This document shows positions 1-6,505 of a stretch of DNA of 19,120 nt, one piece after another. The notes beneath the pieces are model-generated. The model saw nothing but the letters and a program-made list of their open reading frames with translations. It was not told the DNA's origin and ran no database searches. Source of the DNA: an uncultured Collinsella sp. (GTDB lineage: Bacteria; Actinomycetota; Coriobacteriia; Coriobacteriales; Coriobacteriaceae); contig CABUDQ010000041.1 of the NCBI GenBank assembly GCA_902490365.1, positions 1 to 19,120 on the forward strand, given 5' to 3'. Position 1 is the first letter of the stretch. Each line of letters begins with the position of its first letter. The position numbers and the translations under genes are program-made.

Positions 1-458
1 GTGAGCGACAGGCCCGCGGCCACGTTAAGGCTCGGCTCCACACGCGTCCCGCAATGCGGGCACACGTGATGGGCACAACGGCTAAAGAGCAGACGCAGGC
101 TATTGTTAAGCTCGGTCATGGTGCCAAAAGTGGAACGCACACCTGGCACGCTGGGGCGCTGATGCAGCGCGAGTGCCGCCGGCGCGTGCAGTACCTCGTC
201 CACCTGAGCGTGTTCCGCCTGCGTCAGACGACGGCGGGTATAGGTGCTGAGCGCCTCCAGGTAACGGCGCGAACCCTCGGCATAGAGGACCCCCAGCGCC
301 AGCGAACTCTTGCCCGAACCCGACACACCGACAATGCCCACGAGCCTTCCCAGCGGAATATCGATATCGATGTCTTTGAGGTTATGGACACGTGCACCGC
401 GCACCTCGATAGCCTGCGGGCTCATCTTCTGTTCCGTCACCTTTATCACCCTACTCAT
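1..458 (-). CDS. UvrA-type excinuclease ABC subunit A (paralogue-like), N-terminal part, runs off window
   Basis: The visible 152 codons are the N-terminal ABC ATPase region of a UvrA-family protein. UvrA recognises bulky DNA damage with UvrB; shorter paralogues in actinobacteria are linked to repair or drug tolerance. Seen: a RGARVHNLKDID strand, a Walker A GVSGSGKSS at about residues 44-52, the UvrA-typical YAEGSRRYLEALS stretch just after it, and a CPHCG zinc-type pair near the window edge. The region before the zinc pair (ALHQRPSVPGVRSTFG) is looser than in housekeeping UvrA, so I favour a second UvrA paralogue, but the signature and UvrB-binding domains lie outside the window. The start at 458 overlaps the upstream ATPase stop by 8 nt and has no Shine-Dalgarno, which suggests translational coupling; an in-frame ATG at 425 is the alternative start. 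Confidence 0.85.
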   Translation of the reverse strand, partial: MSRVIKVTEQKMSPQAIEVRGARVHNLKDIDIDIPLGRLVGIVGVSGSGKSSLALGVLYAEGSRRYLEALSTYTRRRLTQAEHAQVDEVLHAPAALALHQRPSVPGVRSTFGTMTELNNSLRLLFSRCAHHVCPHCGTRVEPSLNVAAGLSL

Positions 459-1569
459 GCCATAAAACGCGGTCGCGGATATACTCGCCCAGCATGGGCA
501 CGGTAAACCGCACAAGGCCGTATCCGGCGGCCTCGATGACGCGCTCGCGAATCAGGCTTGCGCGATATTTACTCGCCCAGCTCTGGGTACGGTCGCAGCG
601 CTCAATGATATCCGCCGTGCGCGTCGGCTTGTCCTCGTCAACCGCCATAGCCTCGATAAAGAGGCGCTGAGGGCTGCGCAGACCGTAATACAGAGGTGCG
701 TCAACCGCTTCGTAGAACTCGGAGACGGCATCCGCATGGCCATTCTCGACATCGCGCCTTTCGATGACCTGCGAGCCACGCCGGACAGCAGACCGCCACA
801 TGTAATAGCCCACCAGCTGAACCATATAGGGATGCCCCATGCTCTTGCGCGCCGCAAGGTCCGCCGTCTCCGCGTCAACGTAAAGACCAGCGTCTTTGAC
901 CGTCTGGATATACGAATCGCGCACTTTGGGCAAAGATATTGCCCCCAACGTACGCTGCTGGGCACGCCGCAAAAACGTCACGCTCGGCTCTTCGAGCAGA
1001 TCGTCAACCATATTGGGCAAGCCGGCGAACGCCAGCGCAAGACCGCGCTGGTCGCTATCGGGCAAGCCCGTGGCATCCTGGTCTCCGAGCACCTGCTGAT
1101 AGAGGACGGCAAGAGCCGCCAGCTCCTCGATAGACACCGATTGTGCCTCGTCAATCGCAAACAAGACGCCCTTGCCCGGACCGAGCTTCTTGAGACGCTC
1201 GTTGACCAGCCCTCGCAATGTCTCGCCTTTTGCCCGCGCCGCCTCGACCGACATCCGGCCAAACGACGACCCAAACTCCATTGACGTCACAACGGGTTTA
1301 TTCGAGCGAAGCGCGTCGGCCAAGCGGTCGCACAAACCAAGCGAAGCGGAATCGGAGACAACCGCCCATCCGCGCTCGCTGGCTAGACGTTGCAGCTCCC
1401 GCAGGAGAACCGTTTTGCCATAGCCGCGGTTTCCCGTAATGAGCATGAGCCTGCCCGGCGCTCCGGCGCCGTTGTCGAGCCCTTCCTCAAAATCTTCGAT
1501 GACCGACTCGCGACCGATGAGTATCGGAGGCCGCTTACCAGCTGTGGGCTTAAAGGGATTTGGATTCAT
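451..1569 (-). CDS. AAA ATPase, ORC/Cdc6-like P-loop protein
   Basis: The product is a 372-residue soluble ATPase. Seen: Walker A GNRGYGKT at 46-53, a Walker B strand ending in Asp140-Glu141 (GVLFAIDEAQ), a sensor-1-like strand LALAFAGLPN near 175-185, a lid region with GHPYMVQLVGYYMW, and a C-terminal segment that could be a winged helix. This layout matches the loosely defined ATP-binding protein family related to ORC1/Cdc6 and STAND ATPases, whose bacterial members mostly have no assigned role. The start has a strong GAGGAGG five bases upstream. A triple 10-bp repeat and a probable promoter lie directly in front. The stop codon overlaps the start of the UvrA-like gene, so the two probably form one transcript. 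Function beyond ATP-driven remodelling or DNA or protein binding is not assigned. Confidence 0.8.
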   Translation of the reverse strand: MNPNPFKPTAGKRPPILIGRESVIEDFEEGLDNGAGAPGRLMLITGNRGYGKTVLLRELQRLASERGWAVVSDSASLGLCDRLADALRSNKPVVTSMEFGSSFGRMSVEAARAKGETLRGLVNERLKKLGPGKGVLFAIDEAQSVSIEELAALAVLYQQVLGDQDATGLPDSDQRGLALAFAGLPNMVDDLLEEPSVTFLRRAQQRTLGAISLPKVRDSYIQTVKDAGLYVDAETADLAARKSMGHPYMVQLVGYYMWRSAVRRGSQVIERRDVENGHADAVSEFYEAVDAPLYYGLRSPQRLFIEAMAVDEDKPTRTADIIERCDRTQSWASKYRASLIRERVIEAAGYGLVRFTVPMLGEYIRDRVLWHE

Positions 1570-1604
1570 ATCGGCCTCCTCGGATTGGCAAACCCTGGTA
1601 ACAG

Positions 1605-1631
1605 TTATACCAACTTATACCGAGTTATACC
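1605..1631 (-). promoter_or_regulatory. Triple 10-bp direct repeat overlapping the probable promoter of the AAA ATPase gene
   Basis: TTATACC occurs at 1605-1611, 1615-1621 and 1625-1631, an exact 10-bp period (GGTATAA on the coding strand). Read on the minus strand, TTGGTA and a downstream TATAAC sit 18 bp apart and could be the -35 and -10 boxes. One repeat per helical turn would place bound protein on a single DNA face, so this may be an operator. The promoter and operator roles are inferred. Confidence 0.55.
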
Positions 1632-1636
1632 AATAG

Positions 1637-1669
1637 CATGTGACAAAGGAACTGCCCCTTTGTCACATG
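1637..1669. repeat. Perfect 13-bp inverted repeat (hairpin repeat family, copy a)
   Basis: CATGTGACAAAGG at 1637-1649 pairs perfectly with CCTTTGTCACATG at 1657-1669 around the 7-nt loop AACTGCC. The last sense codon and TGA stop of the TetM-like gene lie inside the right arm. The loop core resembles two further hairpins at 6469-6505 and 7407-7439, so this is probably a dispersed element. It may also act as a transcription terminator for the GTPase gene, though no T-run follows. Confidence 0.7.
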
Positions 1670-3666
1670 TGGCCGAAAAACTCGGCGTCTGCTGCTCGCC
1701 AGGGGCGGAAGGTGGCGGGATCGACCTTTACGTGCGCCGCAGCGGGTGCGTCGTACCATTTGACCGTGCAGCCGGCGCCGTGGGCGCAAAAGACCGAGTC
1801 GGGCGTGTTGGGCAGATCGGCCTCGGGCTCGTAGGCGGCAGCCTCGATTACGCGCTCGCCATCATGGCAAGCCGCATAACCGGCGAACTCCAGGTACAGA
1901 TGCCCGCGACCGCTCGTGTAGGCAGCCACCTCCAGCGCATAATCTTGCACCTCGGATGCCGGAACGCGACCCACAAGCTTCGCCCGGTCTCCCGCCATCG
2001 TCGGCGGCTCGTACTCGGCACTCATGCGCGTGGCATCCGAGAGCGCCCGGCCCACGCACTCCCCCGGCACCTCGAGCTCAAAGCGATACCACGGCTCCAA
2101 CAACACCGCCGCGCCGGCCTCGCGCGTCTGCATCAAACCCTGGCGAATCGCGCGGTACGTGGCCTGGCGAAAATCGCCGCCCTCGGTGTGTTTGGCATGC
2201 GCGCGGCCGCCCGTGAGCGTAATGCGCACATCGGTGATGGGCGAGCCCGTCAGCACGCCCAGGTGGTCGCGCTCCATAGCGTTGGTGAGTGCCAGACGCT
2301 GCCAGTTAAGATCGAGCTCATCGGTCGAGGTCACGGTGCCAAACTGCACGCCCGAGCCCGCTGGCAACGGCTCAAGGCGCAGGTGCACCTCGGCGTAATG
2401 ACGCAGTGGTTCAAAGTGACCCACACCCTCGACCGGCTGCGAGATCGTCTCCTTATAGAGAATGCCGCCGGGCTCAAACCCAACCGTAAGACCAAAGCGA
2501 TCGGCCAGCACCCGCTGCACGACCTCGAGCTGCACAGCGCCCATCAACTGCAAATGAATCTGCTCAAGATGCGTATTCCAGCTTACGCCGAGCATGGGAT
2601 CTTCGTCCGCCAACTCACTCAGTGCTTTGAACACCGTATGGACGTCGTGTTCGCCCGGAAACACCGTATAGGTGAGGACTGGCGCAATGACGGGCGCATC
2701 GCCCGCGGGCTCCGCGCCCAGGGCATCCCCTGGGCGAACGTGCGCAAGACCCGTCACGGCGCAAATACCGCCAGCAGCAACTTCTTGGGCAAGCTCATAC
2801 TTCTCGCCGTTATAGATGCGCACCTGATCGACCTTCTGTTCCCACGCCTCGGCACTGGAACGTCCGTCAATCATCTGTTTGGCATGCAGTGTGCCGCCGG
2901 TCACTTTAACCCAAGCCAAGCGCTCGCCACGAACACCTCGGCTGACGCGATAGACGCGCGCGGCGAACTCCGAGGCCCACGCCTGCTCACGCATCAGCGC
3001 GCATATACCATCCAGCAGCTCGCCCACGCCCTGGTCCTTAAGCGCCGAGCCGGCAAAGCAAGGAAAGAGCCTGCGCTCGGCAACCATGCGCGAAAGCGTT
3101 GCGACGGAAAGCTCGCCTGTCTCAAGAAACTCCTCGAGGGCTGCCTCGTCCAACGCGGCAGCGTCCTCCCAAGCGGCACCGCCCGTCAGCAGTTCGTTGG
3201 CATCCAGACAGCCCTCGGAAAGACGCTGCCCAAGTTGCGTCAGTAAAACATCGCGGCCGGGATTCTCCAAATCGATTTTGTTGATAAAGACAAACGTCGG
3301 GATGCCATAGCGCGCAAGCAGGCGCCACAAGGTTTCGGTGTGTCCCTGCACGCCGTCGTTGGCACCTACCACCAAAATCGCGTAGTCGAGCGCACGCAAC
3401 GTGCGCTCTGCCTCGGCCGAAAAATCCACGTGTCCGGGAGCGTCCACGAGCATGACGCGGGTATCACCGTGGTCGAACACGGCCTGCGACGAGAAAATCG
3501 TGATGCCGCGCTCGCGTTCGATAGCGTTGGTATCCAGGTGCGAGTCGCCGTCGTCCACACGGCCGCGCTTGCGAATGCGACCTGCGTTGAACAGCATGGC
3601 CTCGGCCAGCGTAGTCTTGCCGGCATCGACATGCGCCAAGATTCCAACGACAGCTTGCTTCGACAT
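1663..3666 (-). CDS. TetM/TetW-like ribosomal protection GTPase (EF-G superfamily)
   Basis: The 667-residue product is a translational GTPase of the ribosomal-protection branch of the EF-G family. Seen: G1 AHVDAGKT at 11-18, the switch-1 motif ERERGITIF, G3 DAPGHVDF, G4 NKID and a G5-like GSALKD, followed by domains II-V. True Tet(M)/Tet(O) proteins bind the ribosome, dislodge tetracycline and carry a YSPVST-type loop in domain IV; I do not see that loop here (the region reads EPWYRFELEVPGE). The C-terminus instead carries TPDSVFCAHGAG, which I associate with chromosomal TetM-like proteins of anaerobes, so tetracycline resistance should not be assumed. The start was chosen at 3666 because AGGAG precedes it; an in-frame ATG at 3735 lacks support. 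The stop lies inside a hairpin repeat. Confidence 0.85.
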   Translation of the reverse strand: MSKQAVVGILAHVDAGKTTLAEAMLFNAGRIRKRGRVDDGDSHLDTNAIERERGITIFSSQAVFDHGDTRVMLVDAPGHVDFSAEAERTLRALDYAILVVGANDGVQGHTETLWRLLARYGIPTFVFINKIDLENPGRDVLLTQLGQRLSEGCLDANELLTGGAAWEDAAALDEAALEEFLETGELSVATLSRMVAERRLFPCFAGSALKDQGVGELLDGICALMREQAWASEFAARVYRVSRGVRGERLAWVKVTGGTLHAKQMIDGRSSAEAWEQKVDQVRIYNGEKYELAQEVAAGGICAVTGLAHVRPGDALGAEPAGDAPVIAPVLTYTVFPGEHDVHTVFKALSELADEDPMLGVSWNTHLEQIHLQLMGAVQLEVVQRVLADRFGLTVGFEPGGILYKETISQPVEGVGHFEPLRHYAEVHLRLEPLPAGSGVQFGTVTSTDELDLNWQRLALTNAMERDHLGVLTGSPITDVRITLTGGRAHAKHTEGGDFRQATYRAIRQGLMQTREAGAAVLLEPWYRFELEVPGECVGRALSDATRMSAEYEPPTMAGDRAKLVGRVPASEVQDYALEVAAYTSGRGHLYLEFAGYAACHDGERVIEAAAYEPEADLPNTPDSVFCAHGAGCTVKWYDAPAAAHVKVDPATFRPWRAADAEFFGHM

Positions 3667-3863
3667 GGCTCTCCTCTTATTGCAAGCCCACCGCACGCGG
3701 CAACGGGCATTCTCGTTCCACACTGGATGATACAATTTACAGGCCGGCGGGCGAAGCGGGCCCTATCCCCCGACCGAGCTCATCGCCCCGCGTTGCCGCG
3801 CGGCGATTTTCGCAGGTTCGCGCCTTGCGAAAGCCGGCACCTCCCCTAACAGCGCAGCGACCA

Positions 3864-3889
3864 AAAATGGCCCCACCCGGGGCCATTTT
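3864..3889 (-). terminator. Rho-independent terminator after the GNAT gene
   Basis: An 11-bp perfect stem, AAAATGGCCCC (3864-3874) with GGGGCCATTTT (3879-3889), closes a 4-nt loop. On the minus strand it ends in a run of five T and lies 35 bp past the acetyltransferase stop codon. It also insulates the TetM-like gene downstream. The remaining 3667-3863 gap holds no gene I can support. Confidence 0.85.
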
Positions 3890-3923
3890 CATGTACATGG
3901 ATTGTTGATACGCGTCCTCGCTC

Positions 3924-4415
3924 TTATGCCTCGCGCAGCCAGTCGAACGCAACGCGCGGCGTGCCGTCGGACACATACACGACGCCGGCGCGCTCGAACC
4001 CTGCCTTGAGGCTCGCACCCTGCATGGGCAGGTTGTCCGCGTGCGTATCGATACGCAGGTGGTCGGCGCGCGCCTTGGCAAAGGCAAACATCGCGGCCGC
4101 GATACCGTGCACGGTGCCGTCGGACGCCACGCGGTGCAGTACGGCGTACGGAGTGTCGCTACGCCACTGACCGTCCTCGATGACGTCATAGCACTCGTCC
4201 GGGCCCGGCAAAAAGGCAAACGTCGCCACCACGCGACCGTCGACTTCGCACACATAGCTGCCACCGGCGGCGATATCGGCAGCCAGCTGCTCGGCCGAAG
4301 GCGTGCCCTCGGGCCACTGCGTGGCGTTGCCATGCGCGCGCATAAAGGCGCGGGCGGCATCATAGATGGCCATGACGGCAGGAATGTCGGTCTCGAGGGT
4401 TTTTCTGATCATCAC
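3924..4415 (-). CDS. GNAT family N-acetyltransferase
   Basis: The 163-residue product has the GNAT fold pattern: an N-terminal IRKTLETDIPAVMAIYDAARAFM helix, a QWPEGTPS segment, a central strand pair (YVCEVDGRVVATFAFLPG), the acetyl-CoA-binding strand and loop (AVLHRVASDGTVHGIAAAMFAFA), and a C-terminal RIDTHADNLPMQGASLKAGFERAG. Such proteins move an acetyl group from acetyl-CoA to an amine; the substrate cannot be told. The GTG at 4415 lies 7 nt after GAGG and is the better-spaced start; the next codon is ATG, so 4412 is also possible. It is divergent from the small gene at 4489 and shares a symmetric intergenic dyad with it. Confidence 0.85.
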   Translation of the reverse strand: MMIRKTLETDIPAVMAIYDAARAFMRAHGNATQWPEGTPSAEQLAADIAAGGSYVCEVDGRVVATFAFLPGPDECYDVIEDGQWRSDTPYAVLHRVASDGTVHGIAAAMFAFAKARADHLRIDTHADNLPMQGASLKAGFERAGVVYVSDGTPRVAFDWLREA

Positions 4416-4434
4416 GCGGCGACCTCACGTTTAT

Positions 4435-4464
4435 TGGTATCACTTTGATTGAGCAATGATACCA
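4435..4464. promoter_or_regulatory. Symmetric dyad between divergent genes
   Basis: TGGTATCA (4435-4442) and TGATACCA (4457-4464) form a perfect 8-bp inverted repeat separated by 14 bp in the 73-bp gap between two divergent starts. Each arm may be a -10-like element for one direction, or the pair may be an operator. No protein partner can be named from the sequence. Confidence 0.4.
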
Positions 4465-4488
4465 GCGTTTGGAAAGGGCAAGGAGCGG

Positions 4489-4785
4489 ATGGGAAGCAAA
4501 AAGCGAGCCGCCTGGTCAAAGGCCAAAAGCGAGTTTTTGGGCGCTGCCACCGGCGGCGATATGAGCGACCTGTTTGCGCGCGAGGACGAGCGCCGCGACG
4601 CCCTGGACGCCGAGCGCGATGAGGCTTGGCGCTACAAATCGTGCGAGCGCAAAAACCGCTACGACACACGCGCCGAGGCCGAGGCCGTTATGGCCGACTG
4701 CGAAAACCGTGGGCGGCGTGGTTTGGCCTGCTACAAATGCGAATACTGCGGCGGCTGGCACCTGACGTCGCACCCTTGGAAATAG
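4489..4785 (+). CDS. Small CxxC protein with CEYCGGWHLTSHPWK C-terminus, function unknown
   Basis: The product is a 98-residue, charged, soluble protein. The start at 4489 is chosen because AAGGAG lies three bases upstream; an in-frame ATG at 4456 has no such site. The N-terminal half is rich in Lys, Arg, Asp and Glu (DLFAREDERRDALDAERDEAWRYKSC), probably helical. The C-terminal third reads ACYKCEYCGGWHLTSHPWK: a close Cys pair plus a conserved-looking Trp-His, with a further Cys in KSCERKNRY. This looks like a half zinc ribbon with CxxC and distal Cys or His ligands. Similar CGGWHLTS tails occur in small actinobacterial and phage proteins of unknown role. It ends 48 bp before the convergent rsmJ stop. 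Confidence 0.75.
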   Translation: MGSKKRAAWSKAKSEFLGAATGGDMSDLFAREDERRDALDAERDEAWRYKSCERKNRYDTRAEAEAVMADCENRGRRGLACYKCEYCGGWHLTSHPWK

Positions 4786-4803
4786 ACCCCGCATCGGCAC
4801 GGC

Positions 4804-4820
4804 GCTGGCGAAGCGCCAGC
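4804..4820. terminator. GC-rich hairpin between convergent genes
   Basis: GCTGGCG (4804-4810) pairs with CGCCAGC (4814-4820) around a 3-nt loop, midway between the stops of the small CxxC gene and rsmJ. There is no T-run on either side, so it is a weak terminator candidate serving both directions. Confidence 0.4.
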
Positions 4821-4833
4821 CATCGTGCACAGG

Positions 4834-5538
4834 CTACGGGCGCGGCGGCACCAAGACATCGTAGCGGACAGCCTTGCCCGCAAGCTGATAGCTCGGCTTG
4901 ATGCCGGCAAGCAGCGGCCCCTTCACCGGCCGCTTGATAACAACCTTGCGCGGGTGCACCGCAAGCGCGGCTTCGACCAGCGTCTCCTCATCGGCGCACG
5001 GCTGCTCCAAATGGTGCAGGAGTTGGAACTTCTTTTTGACCGCCGCACTCTTGGTACGCTCGGGAAACATGGGGTCCAGATACACCACGTCGGGAGCCGC
5101 GAGCTCAACGCGCTCGACCAGCTCAGCCGTATGGCGAAGGCCGGCAATGCTGTCCTCGCCCGCATGTAAGTGCATGCGCGCCACGGCGGCCGCAAGCGCC
5201 GGATCATCTGCCGCGCGATCCAGGGCATCCTGGAGCAGCGCCGCGATCACGCAATCCTGCTCATACAGATCGACGGTAAAGCCCGCGGCCGCCAGCAGCA
5301 GCGAGTCCTCGCCAAAGCCTGCTGTGGCATCAATCGCCCATGGTTGCTCGATGCCTTTTGTGCGCGCAGCCTTCACCAGTAGCTCTTGCTGCAAACGGCC
5401 CTGCTTGAGCCGTGGAAGCATGCGGCCAAAATCGGCACGCAACTCCATCGTGCCGTCGGTGAGCGTGAGGCCCTCGGGGTTCCCGATCAGCTCAAGCCCC
5501 GCGGCCCGAGCAACAGAAAAGGGATCGACGACGCCCAT
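4834..5538 (-). CDS. rsmJ: 16S rRNA (guanine-1516-N2)-methyltransferase RsmJ
   Basis: The 234-residue product resembles RsmJ, which uses S-adenosylmethionine to methylate G1516 (E. coli numbering) of 16S rRNA. Seen: a QGRLQQELLVKAAR segment, the SAM-binding motif WAIDATAGFGEDSLLLAAAGF near 66-86, the acidic loop LYEQDCVIAALL, the catalytic-type motif YLDPMFPERTKSAAVKKK and the C-terminal KVVIKRPVKGPLLAG. All are in the RsmJ order and the length is close to the family norm. ATG at 5538 is preferred because AAGGAG lies five bases upstream; the GTG two codons earlier would overlap that site. The assignment rests on motif recall, and the exact base modified is inferred from the family. Confidence 0.85.
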   Translation of the reverse strand: MGVVDPFSVARAAGLELIGNPEGLTLTDGTMELRADFGRMLPRLKQGRLQQELLVKAARTKGIEQPWAIDATAGFGEDSLLLAAAGFTVDLYEQDCVIAALLQDALDRAADDPALAAAVARMHLHAGEDSIAGLRHTAELVERVELAAPDVVYLDPMFPERTKSAAVKKKFQLLHHLEQPCADEETLVEAALAVHPRKVVIKRPVKGPLLAGIKPSYQLAGKAVRYDVLVPPRP

Positions 5539-5601
5539 GGGCACTCCTTAGCAAGCAAAACGGATACGTGAGCGCCGCATGTGTCGGCACCCAACCGTCC
5601 G

Positions 5602-5745
5602 CTATTGTCCCACATGCGACATGGCCCACAGCATCCCAATGCAAAGCACCGCCATCAATCCCGTGCACACGGCAGCGATCACAGAATCGCTCATGCGCCT
5701 TCCCAATGATTGCGGCTCGCGCGCCTGCCCTGTTCCGTACATCAT
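5602..5745 (-). CDS. 47-residue single-span membrane protein, unknown
   Basis: A short open frame, not easily found by length filters, starts at ATG 5745 after a near-ideal AAGGAGGA Shine-Dalgarno and ends at TAG 5602. It encodes 47 residues: a polar, Arg-containing N-terminus (MMYGTGQAREPQSLGRRMSD), then one hydrophobic segment of about 22 residues (SVIAAVCTGLMAVLCIGMLW and on), then SHVGQ. The charge pattern suggests an N-in, single-pass inner-membrane protein. It lies 64 bp upstream of rsmJ on the same strand and may share its transcript. I do not recognise the family; the evidence is the ribosome site and the clean hydrophobic span. Confidence 0.6.
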   Translation of the reverse strand: MMYGTGQAREPQSLGRRMSDSVIAAVCTGLMAVLCIGMLWAMSHVGQ

Positions 5746-5974
5746 GGCTCCTCCTTAGACCAGCTCCTTGTTACGACTCCATCATCGCAGCGCCGCGCAT
5801 GAGCTGCCATCGATTTGACTTACGTCCAGCTTTCCTTTTTGAAAGGTTGAGGTGCGCAGGCCTAAAGCGCTTTCAGACGCATGCGCCGCCGCGTTGAACT
5901 ACAATGTGCTTCACCATATGTGCAGCACAGGGGGTACGCCAGATCGGCCGTACTCGTATCGAAAGGATCCAGCC

Positions 5975-6376
5975 ATGAGCTACGCTCGCAAGACTCTTAA
6001 AATCCTTGCCCTCGTCTACTTTGTCTTGGGCATCGCCAGCCTCGTCATCGCCGGCGTCGGTATCGCCAGGGGCAACCTCGATTCCACGTACGGATCGAAC
6101 GCAATGCTCGCCGCGATCGTGCTGGTCGCCAAGGGCATTGTCGATCTTGCTGCAGGCGTCGCCGGCATCAAGGGCGCCAACAAGCCCTCGCAGGTGGATG
6201 GCGCGTTTAAGCTCGGCATCGTTGCCGCAATCGCCACGATTGCGCAGGCCGTGCTCACGCTTCCCGCGCTCGGCGGCAGCTCCGTCAATATCGTCGCCTT
6301 TGCCATCGTGGTCTACGACCTGTTCTTTGTTCAGCAGGCGCACACCGTTAAGGCCGAGAACAAGGACCGCCTGTAG
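5975..6376 (+). CDS. Four-span hydrophobic membrane protein, unknown
   Basis: The 133-residue product has four predicted membrane segments: about 9-30 (ILALVYFVLGIASLVIAGVG), 44-66 (AMLAAIVLVAKGIVDLAAGVAG), 80-100 (LGIVAAIATIAQAVLTLPAL) and 104-121 (NIVAFAIVVYDLFFVQQ), with a short basic start and a charged tail (KAENKDRL). No catalytic or transport motif is visible. The ATG at 5975 follows AAAGGA by eight bases; the frame stays open upstream to 5852 but lacks a ribosome site there. A strong terminator follows at 6420, so it is probably a single-gene transcript. I cannot assign a function; small four-helix proteins of this kind are common in Coriobacteriia. Confidence 0.75.
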   Translation: MSYARKTLKILALVYFVLGIASLVIAGVGIARGNLDSTYGSNAMLAAIVLVAKGIVDLAAGVAGIKGANKPSQVDGAFKLGIVAAIATIAQAVLTLPALGGSSVNIVAFAIVVYDLFFVQQAHTVKAENKDRL

Positions 6377-6419
6377 GCACTTGCCTTCCACTGACCCCTA
6401 CATCCAAGCAACTAACAAA

Positions 6420-6449
6420 GGGCCGATCGCGCAACGACGCGGTCGGCCC
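6420..6449 (+). terminator. Rho-independent terminator after the four-span protein
   Basis: GGGCCGATCGCG (6420-6431) pairs with CGCGGTCGGCCC (6438-6449) through a 12-bp stem with one G-T wobble and a 6-nt loop, followed by TTTACGTTT. It lies 44 bp beyond the stop codon at 6376. Confidence 0.85.
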
Positions 6450-6468
6450 TTTACGTTTGCCCAGATAA

Positions 6469-6505
6469 AACCTGCCAAAATAAACCTGTCCCTTTTTGGT
6501 AGGTT
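6469..6505. repeat. Inverted repeat (hairpin repeat family, copy b)
   Basis: AACCTGCCAAAA (6469-6480) pairs with TTTTGGTAGGTT (6494-6505) with one wobble. The loop includes AACCTGTCCCT, like the loop of the 1637-1669 hairpin. It runs into the stop codon of rlmA (6504-6506). It may double as the rlmA terminator. Confidence 0.6.

Noticed and set aside
1390..3246. 618-codon open frame on the plus strand
   Set aside because: It is antisense to the AAA ATPase and the TetM-like GTPase, both of which show full family motifs; its product resembles no domain.
1663..3666. Acquired tetracycline resistance gene tet(M) or tet(W)
   Set aside because: Composition matches the neighbours, there are no mobile genes nearby, and the domain IV loop and the C-terminus differ from the classical resistance proteins.
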